Shown here: piece by piece, positions 10,651 to 23,400 of the stretch
Numbering within the stretch: the stretch's first letter is position 1
How the letters are laid out: every line of letters begins with the position of its first letter
Origin: Ornithodoros turicata
Lineage: Eukaryota > Arthropoda > Arachnida > Ixodida > Argasidae
Direction of reading: 5' to 3'
Length of the DNA stretch: 64,000 nt
NCBI RefSeq assembly: GCF_037126465.1
Contig: NC_088204.1
Coordinates: forward strand, 22,202,804 to 22,266,803
The notes under the pieces: generated by a model
Database searches by the model: none
What the model was told of the DNA's origin: nothing
The model's input: only the letters and a program-made list of their open reading frames with translations
Program-made: the position numbers and the translations under genes

Positions 10651-13600
10651 TATGAATTATGAATAGTGCGTTTCCTCAACAGCCATTATTCTGGCCTCAA
10701 GCCACAAGCCTCAACAGGCATGTTTTCCTATTTGTCTTTCTCTGTTTAATTGCTCATCTGTACTACTACGTTACATGAAGACACCACGGCTGGCATAAAA
10801 GTAATGTGTCTGTGGTTGGCCTTTTACGAATTATGAATACTGCGTTTCGTCAACAGCCATTATTCTGGCCTCAAGCCGCAAGCCTCAACAGGCATGTTTT
10901 CCTATTTGTCTTTCTCTGTTTCATTGCTCATCTGTACTACTACGTTACATGAAGGCACCACGGCTGACATAAAAGTAATGTGTCTGTGGTTGGCCTTTTA
11001 CGAATTATGAATACTGCGTTTCGTCAACAGCCATTATTCTGGCCTCAAGCCACAAGCCTCAACAGGCATGTTTTCCTATTTGTCTTTCTCTGTTTAATTG
11101 CTCATCTGTACTACTACGTTACATGAAGACACCACGGCTGACATAAAAGTAATGTGTCTGTGGTTGGCCTTTTACGAATTATGAATACTGCGTTTCGTCA
11201 ACAGCCATTATTCTGGCCTCAAGCCACAAGCCTCAACAGGCATGTTTTCCTATTTGTCTTTCTCTGTTTAATTGCTCATCTGTACTACTACGTTACATGA
11301 AGACACCACGGCTGACATAAAAGTAATGTGTCTGTGGTTGGCCTTTTACGAATTATGAATACTGCGTTTCCTCAACAGCCATTGTTCAGGCCTCAAGCCA
11401 CAAGCCACAAGCCTCAACAGGCATGTTTTCCTATTTGTCTTTCTCTGTTTAGTTGCTCATCTGTACTACTGCGTTACATGAAGACACCACGGCTGACATA
11501 AAAGTAATGTGTCTGTGGTTGGCCTTTTACGAATTATGAATACTGCGTTTCCTCAACAGCCATTATTTTGGCCTCAAGCCACAAGCCTCAACAGGCATGT
11601 TTTCCTATTTGTCTTTCTCTGTTTAATTGCTCATCTGTACTACTACGTTACATGAAGACACCACGGCTGACATAAAAGTAATGTGTCTGTGGGTGGCCTT
11701 TTACGAATTATGAATACTGCGTTTCCTCAACAGCCATTATTCTGGCCTCAAGCCACAAGCCTCAACAGGCATGTTTTCCTATTTGTCCTTCTCTGTTTAA
11801 TTGCTCATCTGTACTACTACGTTACATGAAGACACCACGGCTGGCATAAAAGTAATGTGTCTGTGGTTGGCCTTTTACGAATTATGAATACTGCGTTTCC
11901 TCAACAGCCATTATTCTGGCCTCAAGCCACAAGCCTCAACAGGCATGTTTTCCTATTTGTCTTTCTCTGTTTAATTGCTCATCTGTACTACTACGTTACA
12001 TGAAGACACCACGGCTGACATAAAAGTAATGTGTCTGTGGTTGGCCTTTTACGAATTATGAATACTGCGTTTCCTCAACAGCCATTGTTCTGGCCTGAAG
12101 CCACAAGCCTCAACAGGCATGTTTTCCTATTTGTCTTTCTCTGTTTAATTGCTCATCTGTTGTACTACGTTACATGAAGACACCACGGCTGACATAAAAG
12201 TAATGTGTCTGTGGTTGGCCTTTTACGAGTTATGAATACTGCGTTTCCTCAACAGCCATTATTCTGGCCTCAAGCCACAAGCCTCAACAGGCATGTTTTC
12301 CTATTTGTCTTTCTCTGTTTAATTGCTCATCTGTACTACTACGTTACATGAAGACACCACGGCTGACATAAAAGTAATGTGTCTGTGGTTGGCCTTTTAC
12401 GAATTATGAATACTGCGTTTCCTCAACAGCCATTGTTCTGGCCTCAAGCCACAAGCCTCAACAGGCTAGTGTTCTTTTTGTCCTTCTTTGTTTAATTGCT
12501 CATCTATACTACTACGTTACATGAAGACGCCACGGCTGACATAAAAGTCATGTGTCTGTGGTTGGCCTTTTACGAATTATGAATACTGCGTTTCCTCAAC
12601 AGCCATTGTTCTGGCCTCAAGCCACAAGCCTCAACAGTTTAGTGTTCTTTTTGTCCTTCTTTGTTTAATTGCTCATCTATACTACTACGTTACATGAAGA
12701 CGCCACGGCTGACATAAAAGTCATGTGTCTGTGGTTGGCCTTTTACGAATTATGAATACTGCGTTTCCTCAACAGCCATTGTTCTGGCCTCAAGCCACAA
12801 GCCTCAACAGTTTAGTGTTCTTTTTGTCCTTCTTTGTTTAATTGCTCATCTATACTACTACGTTACATGAAGACACCACACCACGGCTGACATAAAAGTA
12901 ATGTGTCTGTGGTTGGCCTTTTACGAATTATGAATACTGCGTTTCCTCAACAGCCATTGTTCTGGCCTCAAGCCACAAGCCTCAACAGGCTAGTGTTCTT
13001 TTTGTCCTTCTTTGTTTAATTGCTCATCTATACTACTACGTTACATGAAGACACCACGGCTGACATAAAAGTAATGTGTCTGTGGTTGGCCTTTTACGAG
13101 TTATGAATACTGCGTTTCCTCAACAGCCATTGTTCTGGCCTCAAGCCACAAGCCTCAACAGGCTAGTGTTCTTTTTGTCCTTCTTTGTTTAATTGCTCAT
13201 CTATACTACTACGTTACATGAAGACACCACGGCTGACATAAAAGTCATGTGTCTGTGGTTGGCCTTTTACGAATTATGAATACTGCGTTTCCTCAACAGC
13301 CATTGTTCTGGCCTCAAGCCACAAGCCTCAACAGGCTAGTGTTCTTTTTGTCCTTCTTTGTTTAATTGCTCATCTATACTACTACGTTACATGAAGACAC
13401 CACGGCTGACATAAAAGTAATGTGTCTGTGGTTGGCCTTTTACGAATTATGAATACTGCGTTTCCTGAACAGCCATTGTTCTGGCCTCAAGCCACAAGCC
13501 TCAACAGGCTAGTGTTCTTTTTGTCCTTCTTTGTTTAATTGCTCATCTATACTACTACGTTACATGAAGACACCACGGCTGACATAAAAGTCATGTGTCT

Positions 13601-15184
13601 GTGGTTGGCCTTTTACGAATTATGAATACTGCGTTTCCTCAACAGCCATTGTTCTGGCCTCAAGCCACAAGCCTCAACAGGTTAGTGTTCTTTTTGTCCT
13701 TCTTTGTTTAATTGCTCATCTATACTACTACGTTACATGAAGACACCACACCACGGCTGACATAAAAGTAATGTGTCTGTGGTTGGCCTTTTACGAATTA
13801 TGAATACTGCGTTTCCTCAACAGCCATTGTTCTGGCCTCAAGCCACAAGCCTCAACAGGCTAGTGTTCTTTTTGTCCTTCTTTGTTTAATTGCTCATCTA
13901 TACTACTACGTTACATGAAGACACCACGGCTGACATAAAAGTCATGTGTCTGTGGTTGGCCTTTTACGAATTATGAATACTGCGTTTCCTCAACAGCCAT
14001 TGTTCTGGCCTCAAGCCACAAGCCTCAACAGGCTAGTGTTCTTTTTGTCCTTCTTTGTTTAATTGCTCATCTATACTACTACGTTACATGAAGACACCAC
14101 GGCTGACATAAAAGTAATGTGTCTGTGGTTGGCCTTTTACGAATTATGAATACTGCGTTTCCTGAACAGCCATTGTTCTGGCCTCAAGCCACAAGCCTCA
14201 ACAGGCTAGTGTTCTTTTTGTCCTTCTTTGTTTAATTGCTCATCTATACTACTACGTTACACGAAGACACCACGGCTGACATAAAAGTCATGTGTCTGTG
14301 GTTGGCCTTTTACGAATTATGAATACTGCGTTTCCTCAACAGCCATTGTTCTGGCCTCAAGCCACAAGCCTCAACAGGCTAGTGTTCTTTTTGTCCTTCT
14401 TTGTTTAATTGCTCATCTATACTACTACGTTACATGAAGACACCACGGCTGACATAAAAGTAATGTGTCTGTGGTTGGCCTTTTACGAATTATGAATACT
14501 GCGTTTCCTCAACAGCCATTGTTCTGGCCTCAAGCCACAAGCCTCAACAGGCTAGTGTTCTTTTTGTCCTTCTTTGTTTAATTGCTCATCTATACTACTA
14601 CGTTACATGAAGACACCACACCACGGCTGACATAAAAGTAATGTGTCTGTGGTTGGCCTTTTACGAATTATGAATACTGCGTTTCCTCAACAGCCATTGT
14701 TCTGGCCTCAAGCCACAAGCCTCAACAGGCTAGTGTTCTTTTTGTCCTTCTTTGTTTAATTGCTCATCTATACTACTACGTTACATGAAGACACCACGGC
14801 TGACATAAAAGTCATGTGTCTGTGGTTGGCCTTTTACGAATTATGAATACTGCGTTTCCTCAACAGCCATTGTTCTGGCCTCAAGCCACAAGCCTCAACA
14901 GGCTAGTGTTCTTTTTGTCCTTCTTTGTTTAATTGCTCATCTATACTACTACGTTACATGAAGACACCACGGCTGACATAAAAGTAATGTGTCTGTGGTT
15001 GGCCTTTTACGAATTATGAATACTGCGTTTCCCCAACAGCCATTGTTCTGGCCTCAAGCCACAAGCCTCAACAGGCTAGTGTTCTTTTTGTCCTTCTTTG
15101 TTTAATTGCTCATCTATACTACTACGTAACACGAAGACACCACGGCTGACATAAAAGTCATGTGTCTGTGGTTGGCCTTTTACG
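10651..15184. repeat. Satellite A: 26 tandem monomers of 173-174 bp
   Basis: Counting from the word GAATTATGAAT, monomers start at 10654, 10828, 11002, 11176, 11350, 11531, 11705, 11879, 12053, 12227, 12401, 12574 and so on to 15011, and the array stops at the same phase at 15184. That is exactly 26 units. Early units are 174 bp and carry GCATGTTTTCCTATTTGTC; from about 12465 units are 173 bp and carry CTAGTGTTCTTTTTGTCC. One 181-bp unit has a 7-bp duplication. Three units have a 5-bp insertion (ACACCACACCACGG) spaced exactly 870 bp apart, giving a five-unit higher-order repeat. No long open frame runs through the array. Confidence 0.97.
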
Positions 15185-15189
15185 CTCCA

Positions 15190-15215
15190 CCAAGAGACAG
15201 TGACCTGTCTCTTGG
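15190..15215. other. Perfect 11-bp hairpin at satellite A edge
   Basis: CCAAGAGACAG and CTGTCTCTTGG form a perfect stem around the loop TGAC, five bases after the array ends. It could be an insertion scar, a structured RNA piece or chance. No T-tract follows, so it is not a simple terminator. Confidence 0.6.
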
Positions 15216-16414
15216 AGCAAGCACGCTGTTCCAAAGAGCACGCTTGGGTAAAGATCAAACGTGCGTGGAAGATGTGTACGAATATCTTCAGCAGGTGCTT
15301 ACGACACGGATAGTCATTGAGAAAGTCGACGTAGACCGTGCGCGAGACGCATGTGGACGCTCTCGGCCGCTGCGTCCAAAGCATATGCGGTGCACGTTAA
15401 AGAAAACTGATAATGATGAGATCTCATGATATGAGGAGGTGCCCTGTACAGGACATTCCACGCAGTTGCGACATGTTTGGGTACATAAATGACTGTACTT
15501 TCTTACCCATCCCTAGGAAGGCTCCTTGATGACAATACACATACGTTTATCCCCGTACTATCTGTCGTCTTTTCAAGCGACATGTCATCCCATAACTGCT
15601 GCGCAAGCATTAGGGGCGGTAAAGAAAAAGGAAATATGACGTCTGCGTGACTAATATCCTCAGTAAAGAGACAGAACTGTGGCCTCACCAAGCCTAATGA
15701 AATGTATGTTAAAATAAGAGCAAATGATTTTAAAAGTACTGAAAAAGACAGTAAAATAAGTGCGGGTACAAAGCGAAATAGCAGAGCGTATTAGCCCCCC
15801 CCCCCCCCCTCATCTGCGGCTGTTGCAGGTCTTGAAATGTTCTGGGTTGAAGCGTACAAAGTGAAAGGCGATGAAAAGCAGGGGTACCATGGCCTCTTCT
15901 TTCCGCTCGTCAGCTCTCCCTTTTACCTCGGCATACTCAGTTGCCCGTGGGCCTCGTCTGCAAGCAAGCAATGAAGGCGTAAGGCAGGACCGTGTTAAGA
16001 CGCCGAGTTATGTCGCTGCTACGGTTAAGAAGGGCAATTTCTGCGACTTGAACACAGTCGTGATCGAAGGTCCAATAGGAATTCGTGCCATGTGTTTTGT
16101 CAAAGCATTTGGCTCGGATTAAAAACAAAAAAAGACGTTTCAACACACAACACACGTCTGCAAGTAAGTCACCTGTGTGCGCAGCTCCCCAGTTTCCTTC
16201 TTTCCCCTATTGCCCGTCATCATTGCCACGTCATCATTGATCCCCCTGCCAAATGACAGAGTAATATTTCAAGATAAGATGCACATGGTTTCTTCTGTGG
16301 ACCCGCTTCGGTCTACGAATGCCCTTATTGCTGCCTTGTGAGCGGACAGACACTTATCACGTGGGTTCTCCAAACTTTACCGTCTCCTCACCACACCTCT
16401 CATCTTGAGACCCA
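15216..16414. other. Intergenic DNA with weak coding-like segment
   Basis: An open frame at 15160-15429 (+) starts within the last satellite monomer and runs into unique sequence; its translation matches no family I know. A poly-C tract lies at 15796-15811. Nothing else is recognised. Confidence 0.3.
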
Positions 16415-16426
16415 TCTAATACTTCG

Positions 16427-16743
16427 AGGAGGATGAGGAGGAGGAGTGTCGTTGGGAGGAACCCGAGAGGTCTGCCTGCCTGATTAGGCGGCATGTTTCT
16501 CGGGCAGGGAAAGGTGGTGGAGAGGAGGAGAGGAAAGGGGAAGTGGGGAGGGGGAGTGGGGAGGAAGGGGGGAGGATAGCTGCGTCCATGGGCCGACTTC
16601 AGGGGAACTGTGCCGGCATACGCCTATTACACATCTGAGGGAAACCCAGGAAAAACCCCAGACGGCACAGCCGGCCCGCGGATTCGAACCGCGGACCTCC
16701 CAGTCTCCAAGCGCACGCGTTACCGCTGCGCCACCGGAGCTGG
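16427..16743 (-). mobile_element. Full-length tRNA-derived SINE
   Basis: On the - strand the head reads as a tRNA: box A TGGCGCAGCGG (complement at 16723-16733) and box B GGTTCGAATCC (complement at 16680-16690), with a strong T-arm stem (CGCGG/CCGCG). The body contains the family block with GTGCCGGCACAG. It is flanked by a perfect 12-bp duplication TCTAATACTTCG at 16415-16426 and 16744-16755, proving LINE-type insertion. Its 3' region differs from the 548-851 copy and is purine/pyrimidine-rich, so it may be a separate subfamily. Confidence 0.93.
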
Positions 16744-17110
16744 TCTAATACTTCGCATGTCATCTTCGCTGGCATTCTCCGTCTTCTACTGGAATGAGGG
16801 CGTTCTCTTCCGTAGGGACAGGTACTCCCTTTCCTTTTACAGCGTCGACGTTGACAAAAAAAACCTCCTCACCCTCCCCCGTCCTCTCCGCGCTCGTGCG
16901 TGTGGTGTGGTCTCTCTCTTCTTCTGTTTGTAGAATGTGTTGTCTAGGCGCCGGGATTATCTAGTCAGGATGGGACGTCCCAAGGCTTCGCCTGCACAAC
17001 AAGCTGCCTCCAAACAATGGAGCCGAGACAAGCAACCAGAATGGATGCACGAGCTCGGTTGAATGCTACGGTGGATGGCATCAGTGAAATCTGAGGCGTC
17101 CAATTAGACA

Positions 17111-17468
17111 ATGGACTTCAGCTTACTTCTACTTCAGTCTACTTGGACAGTCTACTTCTCACCCAGAGCAACACAGACACAACTTCTGAATTTGATAGTT
17201 CCCACACTCACAGTACATCGACAGAAGCCAATTATTCTGCTGGGTGATTTCAACGTGGATGCTAACAGGACCACATTCCAACCAAGCTTGCCAACCAAAT
17301 GGCACTGTACCTGTGCAACAAACTGACAGAACCAACCACCAACTACCATTCGTGCATCAACCTGGCCTTAGAAAATCGAACATTGGTCAAAGAAGTATGA
17401 ACTCTTACTCACGCATTTCTCAGATCACAAAGCTCTCGTTGTCACGCTACGTGAGGAACAAAAAATAA
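17111..17468 (+). pseudogene. Non-LTR retrotransposon endonuclease fragment
   Basis: The frame at 17111 includes IILLGDFNVDANR, the Asp/Asn motif of AP-type endonucleases of non-LTR retrotransposons. After a frame change the sequence continues with INLALENRTLV and then SDHKALVVTL, the motif containing the catalytic His. Stops and frameshifts interrupt it. There is no reverse transcriptase here, so this is a short dead fragment. The clade cannot be fixed from this part. Confidence 0.75.
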
Positions 17469-18102
17469 AATACACTCAGTAGAAACTCTGTTGTAAAATT
17501 GTTTAATCACCATTTGTCACAAATGTAGGGACGAAAGTGTCTGCACCAGCCCTGCTAACTCGTGTTAGATCCAAGCGTTGACCGTCCCTCAATTTTTTCT
17601 TATCCTTTTCGCTAAGGGTTCTGGGGACGGTTACCTAATGTGTACCCGTCGGCTGAATCGGAAGACAGAACACTATTATTTTGAGTTCTAGGTGACCACG
17701 AGCGCGTCATGAGGTGAAGTTATGTTTCCGAGGTGTCTGACTCTTTATGACGTGGATGACTGGATATGGTGTTTATTTATGACGTGGAAAGATTATGCAA
17801 TACGTATCCAACATTGCACCGCCGTCACGGCATCGTAATAACGATTGCATCATTTAATTACAACATATTGGGCGGCACTCGTAAATAGGAACGGCAGATG
17901 CGCCGGCAGTTATTCATACTAGCTAATGGGAGAACTGTAATAACGGTACTGCACACTGTGCTTGGACGCATGAATGAGCCAAGGTTGACTGTCCGCAAAG
18001 GGAAGTTCTTTCATGGTTGCTGTAAGCACGTTCTGATCTGCTATTTGTAATGCGCTGGAATTAAAAAGCAGACACTTTACAAAAGCAAAGGGTTACAAAG
18101 TA
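17469..18102. other. Intergenic DNA, nothing recognised
   Basis: No coding, terminal-repeat or tandem-repeat signal was recognised. Confidence 0.3.
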
Positions 18103-18104
18103 TA

Positions 18105-18342
18105 CACTCTTAGAAATGAATTTCACCACATAGCACGCTCCTAGCTAACCATCATCCCGAATGACAACGTTCTCGCCCTAGATTTGTTGAAAACGGGAGG
18201 AGGAGCCTATTTTGTGGCCATTATGCACGGCACAAAATAGGCTCCTCCTCCGGTTTTCAACAAATCTAGCGCGAGAACGTTGTCATTCGGGGTGATGGTT
18301 GGCTAGGAGCGTGCTATGTGGTGAAGTTGATTTTTAAGAGTG
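18105..18342. mobile_element. Foldback MITE, family F, copy 2
   Basis: A nearly perfect palindrome of 238 bp flanked by TA (18103-18104, 18343-18344). The ends are CACTCTTAGAAATGAATT and its complement. The arms continue through GCACGCTCCTAGCTAACC and GGTTGGCTAGGAGCGTGC and meet at a short loop near 18224. It is the cleanest member of the family in the window. Confidence 0.9.
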
Positions 18343-18344
18343 TA

Positions 18345-19894
18345 GGCTTACCCGCCTCTTCTTCAGCAAATCATGAGACATTCTGAATGTTGGTTGGTTA
18401 GTTTGCCTTGAGTGTGTTGCGTGGTGAAGCTCTCTCTCTTGGGATTGTTCCGCGATCGTGTGCTTACCTGTGTCAACAACAACAACCAATAGATGATAAC
18501 GATGACATGGTCAGCCTTGCTTAGTAAGCCTACGGCGTAAAGGATAAACCTGAATCAAAACATGCCGCTAATCGCTTGTTACTTTCCTTTCCTTTTTCTC
18601 TTCTTGTTCAAACCAGACCGAGGTCGCATCTGTGTTATGAAGCCGAAACTATGCAAACTTTGAAGGAGAGAAATGTGATGCGAAGTTTCTTTTTAAAGAA
18701 CCTTTTTTTTATATCGTTTCCGCTTATGGTTTAGGCCACCGAGGGAATAAAAAAAAAGATGGTTCCTGCGTCAACATATATATTGTGATGATGAAGTGGG
18801 GAGGTTTTCCACTCTAGGAGTGGAACGCTACCCCGCGGTTCATACAAAACGTTCATTTAATACCGGTTTTTCCGTTTCGGGTTGAGCACAATGACCGCAA
18901 CCTCTCTATCAGATTCATACATTATACCTAAACCGCGTGTGCGCAATCTATCTGACAGCGGTCCATTTTAAAACCTTTTTTGTTGTTGTTATCTTACCGT
19001 TGGAAAAGTTTCTCATCTGGAGTGTCCCAAAAATAAGTCCAGAGATGAAAAACGTCGACGAGTAATTACGCGTTCGGCCTCCCGAAAGCTCTTCGGCGAA
19101 ATTAATCGTGGGCAGAAACGTTCATTAGGAGAAGAAGCTTCTCCCTCCTCGTTATTAAAAGAGACGGACCCGAATTTAGCCTCTCTTTCCGAATAAATCG
19201 TTCGATAGCGAGATGCATATGTCTACTTCCACCGCGGCGTTGTCTTGTATTATATTTCTTCTTCTTCTTCTTCGTTTTCTTTCTTCTTTTTTTTGCGTTT
19301 CAAGGATCAACGATACAAGATTCATTCTCTGAGTCTCCTTATGGATGGTAAGAAAGAACATGGGCTTAAGCGTGCGGTGAATTTGAGGTTCCTACTGCAG
19401 CCAGGCGACGTACGGAATAAAAAAAAAGGCTGCGTTTCGTGCAAAGACGGTTTCGATTACTTTGCATTGGGACGAGAATGTGTAGCTCGAAAGGAAGCAT
19501 CCTCTACCAATAACCAATCTCCTGCTACGAGATGTCAGCAGATTTCCTGTTGAATTAGGCGAATCATGGTTGGTGTAGTTTACGTTATACTAGTCTGTAG
19601 TTCGATTGTTCCGATGTCTAATATATTGTCTTTAGGTGGTCCTTACGTATGAGGGCGGCAGTTGCCAACGTCGCACAACTGAATGGACGCCTCAAACAAG
19701 GTCGATTGATAGGTAAAGGAGAACCATGAGAGACATAGAACGTTTTCTCAGCGTTTGTGACAAGGGAACCCAATTGAAGGAGGTCAGGCAGGATTATCAT
19801 TCTCTATTGGACGATCCTCTTATCTCTCTCTCCTTTTTTTTTTCTCTGGCTTTTACGTTCCAAAAACAGAAACATCCGCGAACATGAAACATGA
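18345..19894. other. Intergenic DNA, nothing recognised
   Basis: Includes a (TTC)n tract at 19258-19275 and A/T-rich stretches. Short open frames are low complexity or unassignable. Confidence 0.3.
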
Positions 19895-20267
19895 ACTCTT
19901 AAAAATGAACTTCACCACATAGCACGCTTCTAGCCAACCATCATCCCGAATGACAACGTTCTCGCCCCTGATTTGTTGAAAACGGGAGGCGGAGCCTATT
20001 CTGTGCCGTGCATAATGGCGCGGCCTCGGGTGCTTTCTTCAAGAAACCGGCCTATAGCGGAAAGACCACTCTATAGTGCACCTCTCACCTACAGTGTGCC
20101 TCCGTCCCATCAGTATCGGTCATCCTGCCTATGCCTCACTTTGAAGTCCTCAACTCCCCTCTCTCACTTTCCTTTTTTTTTTGCTATAGTCGCGACGATG
20201 CCCACTTGAGTGCGGCCAACAACGGCAAGCTACCTCGACCCCCCCCCCCCCCTCATTTTTAAGAGTG
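19895..20267. mobile_element. Foldback MITE, family F, copy 3, hybrid interior
   Basis: The left arm (19895-20023) matches the family closely, but the right arm is reduced to the last 16 bp (CATTTTTAAGAGTG, to 20267). The roughly 230 bp between are unrelated to the family and include a poly-C run at 20239-20252. The left flank has TG where TA is expected. Either an insertion replaced the right arm or the end was captured on new sequence. Confidence 0.7.
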
Positions 20268-20479
20268 TAAGGTTAGGTAATTGGAGTAGATTTACACGCA
20301 AAAAAAAAGAGAAAAAGAAAGAGAGAAGTGAAAACAAAAAACAGAACCTGCACCACAGACCGTGTTGAAGGCCAGCCATTGAAACAGAGTGATATTGTTA
20401 GCACTCCTGATTTGTGGGTGTACGTCTTTCTGTCACAACTAACATAACTACATACACACTAGGGCGTTCGCATCCCGTT

Positions 20480-23400
20480 CCACTGTTAACGAGCGAACGA
20501 GGGGCGGGGCTGTCGTTAACTCCAACACGTAAGACGCGAGGCACGTTAGGCAGGCACGACGCGACCCGCGTTAGCGCGAGGCACTCGTGAACTCGGACGC
20601 GTGGTGTATGACGCGCTCTTTTCGTTAACGCGACAAAGGCGTAATCTCTCGCTCGCATAACGACCAACGGTGTCGTCTGCACAACGACTGTATTCACGTG
20701 CTCTCGGGCTTCATCGCCTACATGGCTCATGAATCATGATGTAACAGAGCGCGGGGCACTCATGAACTCGGACGCTTGGTGTATGACGCGCTCTTCTCGT
20801 TAACGCGGCAAAGGCGTAATCTCTCGCTCGCGTAACGACCAACGGTGTCGTCTGCACAAAGAGTGTGTTCACGTGCTCTCGGGCTTCATCGCCTACATGG
20901 CTCATGAATCATGATGTAACAGAGCGCGGGGCACTCATGAACTCGGACGCTTGGTGTATGACGCGCTCTTTTCGTTAACGCGGCAAAGGCGTAATCTCTC
21001 GCTCGCGTAACGACCAACGGTGTCGTCTGCACAAAGAGTGTGTTCACGTGCTCTCGGGCTTCATCGCCTACATGGCTCATGAATCATGATGTAACAGAGC
21101 GCGGGGCACTCATGAACTCGGACGCTTGGTGTATGACGCGCTCTTCTCGTTAACGCGGCAAAGGCGTAATCTCTCGCTCGCGTAACGACCAACGGTGTCG
21201 TCTGCACAAAGAGTGTGTTCACGTGCTCTCGGGCTTCATCGCCTACATGGCTCATGAATCACGATGTAACAGAGCGCGGGGCACTCATGAACTCGGACGC
21301 TTGGTGTATGACGCGCTCTTCTCGTTAACGCGACACAGGCGTAATCTCTCGCTCGCGTAACGACCAACGGTGTGGTCTGCACAAAGAGTGTGTTCACGTG
21401 CTCTCGGGCTTCATCGCCTACATGGCTCATGAATTATGATGTAACAGAGCGCGGGGCACTCATGAACTCGGATGCTTGGTGTATGACGCGCTCTTCTCGT
21501 TAACGCGGCAAAGGCGTAATCTCTCACTCGCGTAACGACCAACGGTGTCGTCTGCAGAACGAGTGTGTTCACGTGTTCTCGGGCTTCATCGCCTACATGG
21601 CTCATGATCTAACGGAGTGCGAAGCACTCGTGAACTCGGACACGTGGTGTATGACGCGCTCTTTTCATTAACGTGGCAAAGGCGTAATCTCTCGCTCGCG
21701 TAACGACCAACGGTGTCGTCTGCAGAACGAGTGTGTTCACGTGTTCTCGGGCTTCATCGCCTACATGGCTCATGATCTAACGGAGCGCGAAGCACTCGTG
21801 AACTCGGACATGTGGTGTATGACGCGCTCTTTTCATTAACGTGGCAAAGGCGTAATCTCTCGCTCGCGTAACGACCAACGGTGTCGTCTGCAGAACGAGT
21901 GTGTTCACGTGTTCTCGGGCTTCATCGCCTACATGGCTCATGATCTAACGGAGCGCGAAGCACTCGTGAACTCGGACACGTGGTGTATGACGCGCTCTTT
22001 TCGTTAACGTGGCAAAGGCGTAATCTCTCGCTCGCGTAACGACCAACGGTGTCGTCTGCACAACGAGTGTGTTCACGTGTTCTCGGGCTTCATCGCCTAC
22101 ATGGCTCATGATCTTACGGAGCGCGAAGCACTCGTGAACTCGGACACGTGGTGTATAGCGCGCTGTTTTCGTTAACGTGGCAAAGGCGTAATCTCTCGCT
22201 CGCGTAACGACCAACGGTGTCGTCTGCACAACGAGTGTGTTCACGTGTTCTCGGGCTTCATCGCCTACATGGCTCGTGATCTTACGGAGCGCGAAGCACT
22301 CGTGAACTCGGACACGTGGTGTATAGCGCGCTGTTTTCGTTAACGTGGCAAAGGCGTAATATCTCGCTCGCGTAACGACCAACGGTGTCGTCTGCACAAC
22401 GAGTGTGTTCACGTGTTCTCGGGCTTCATCGCCTACATGGCTCATGATCTAACGGAGCGCGAAGCACTCGTGAACTCGGACACGTGGTGTATGACGCGCT
22501 CTTTTCGTTAACGTGGCAAAGGCGTAATCTCTCGCTCGCGTAACGACCAACGGTGTCGTCTGCAGAACGAGTGTGTTCACGTGTTCTCGGGCTTCATCGC
22601 CTACATGGCTCATGATCTAACGGAGCGCGAAGCACTCGTGAACTCGGACACGTGGTGTATGACGCGCTCTTTTCATTAACGTGGCAAAGGCGTAATCTCT
22701 CGCTCGCGTAACGACCAACGGTGTCGTCTGCAGAACGAGTGTGTTCACGTGTTCTCGGGCTTCATCGCCTACATGGCTCATGATCTAACGGAGCGCGAAG
22801 CGCTCGTGAACTCGGACACGTGGTGTATGACGCGCTCTTTTCGTTAACGTGGCAAAGGCGTAATCTCTCGCTCGCGTAACGACCAACGGTGTCGTCTGCA
22901 CAACGAGTGTGTTCACGTGTTCTCGGGCTTCATCGCCTACATGGCTCATGATCCTACGGAGCGCGAAGCACTCGTGAACTCGGACACGTGGTGTATAGCG
23001 CGCTGTTTTCGTTAACGTGGCAAAGGCGTAATCTCTCGCTCGCGTAACGACCAACGGTGTGTCGTCTGCAGAACGAGTGTGTTCACGTGTTCTCGGGCTT
23101 CATCGCCTACATGGCTCATGATCTAACGGAGCGCGAAGCACTCGTGAACTCGGACACGTGGTGTATGACGCGCTCTTTTCATTAACGTGGCAAAGGCGTA
23201 ATCTCTCGCTCGCGTAACGACCAACGGTGTCGTCTGCACAACGAGTGTGTTCACGTGTTCTCGGGCTTCATCGCCTACATGGCTCATGATCTAACGGAGC
23301 GCGAAGCAGTCGTGAACTCGGACACGTGGTGTATGACGCGCTCTTTTCGTTAACGTGGCAAAGGCGTAATCTCTCGCTCGCGTAACGACCAACGGTGTCG

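Noticed and set aside
10651..15184. Regular repeats that might suggest a CRISPR-like array
   Set aside because: The whole monomer is conserved, with no short repeat plus unique spacer pattern, and the setting is eukaryotic satellite DNA.
21945..22445. A 166-codon - strand frame with a 56-residue repeat in satellite B, looking like a repeat protein
   Set aside because: The frame stays open only because 168-bp monomers are a multiple of three. It is absent in 175-bp monomers and breaks with 2-bp variants. Nothing suggests expression.
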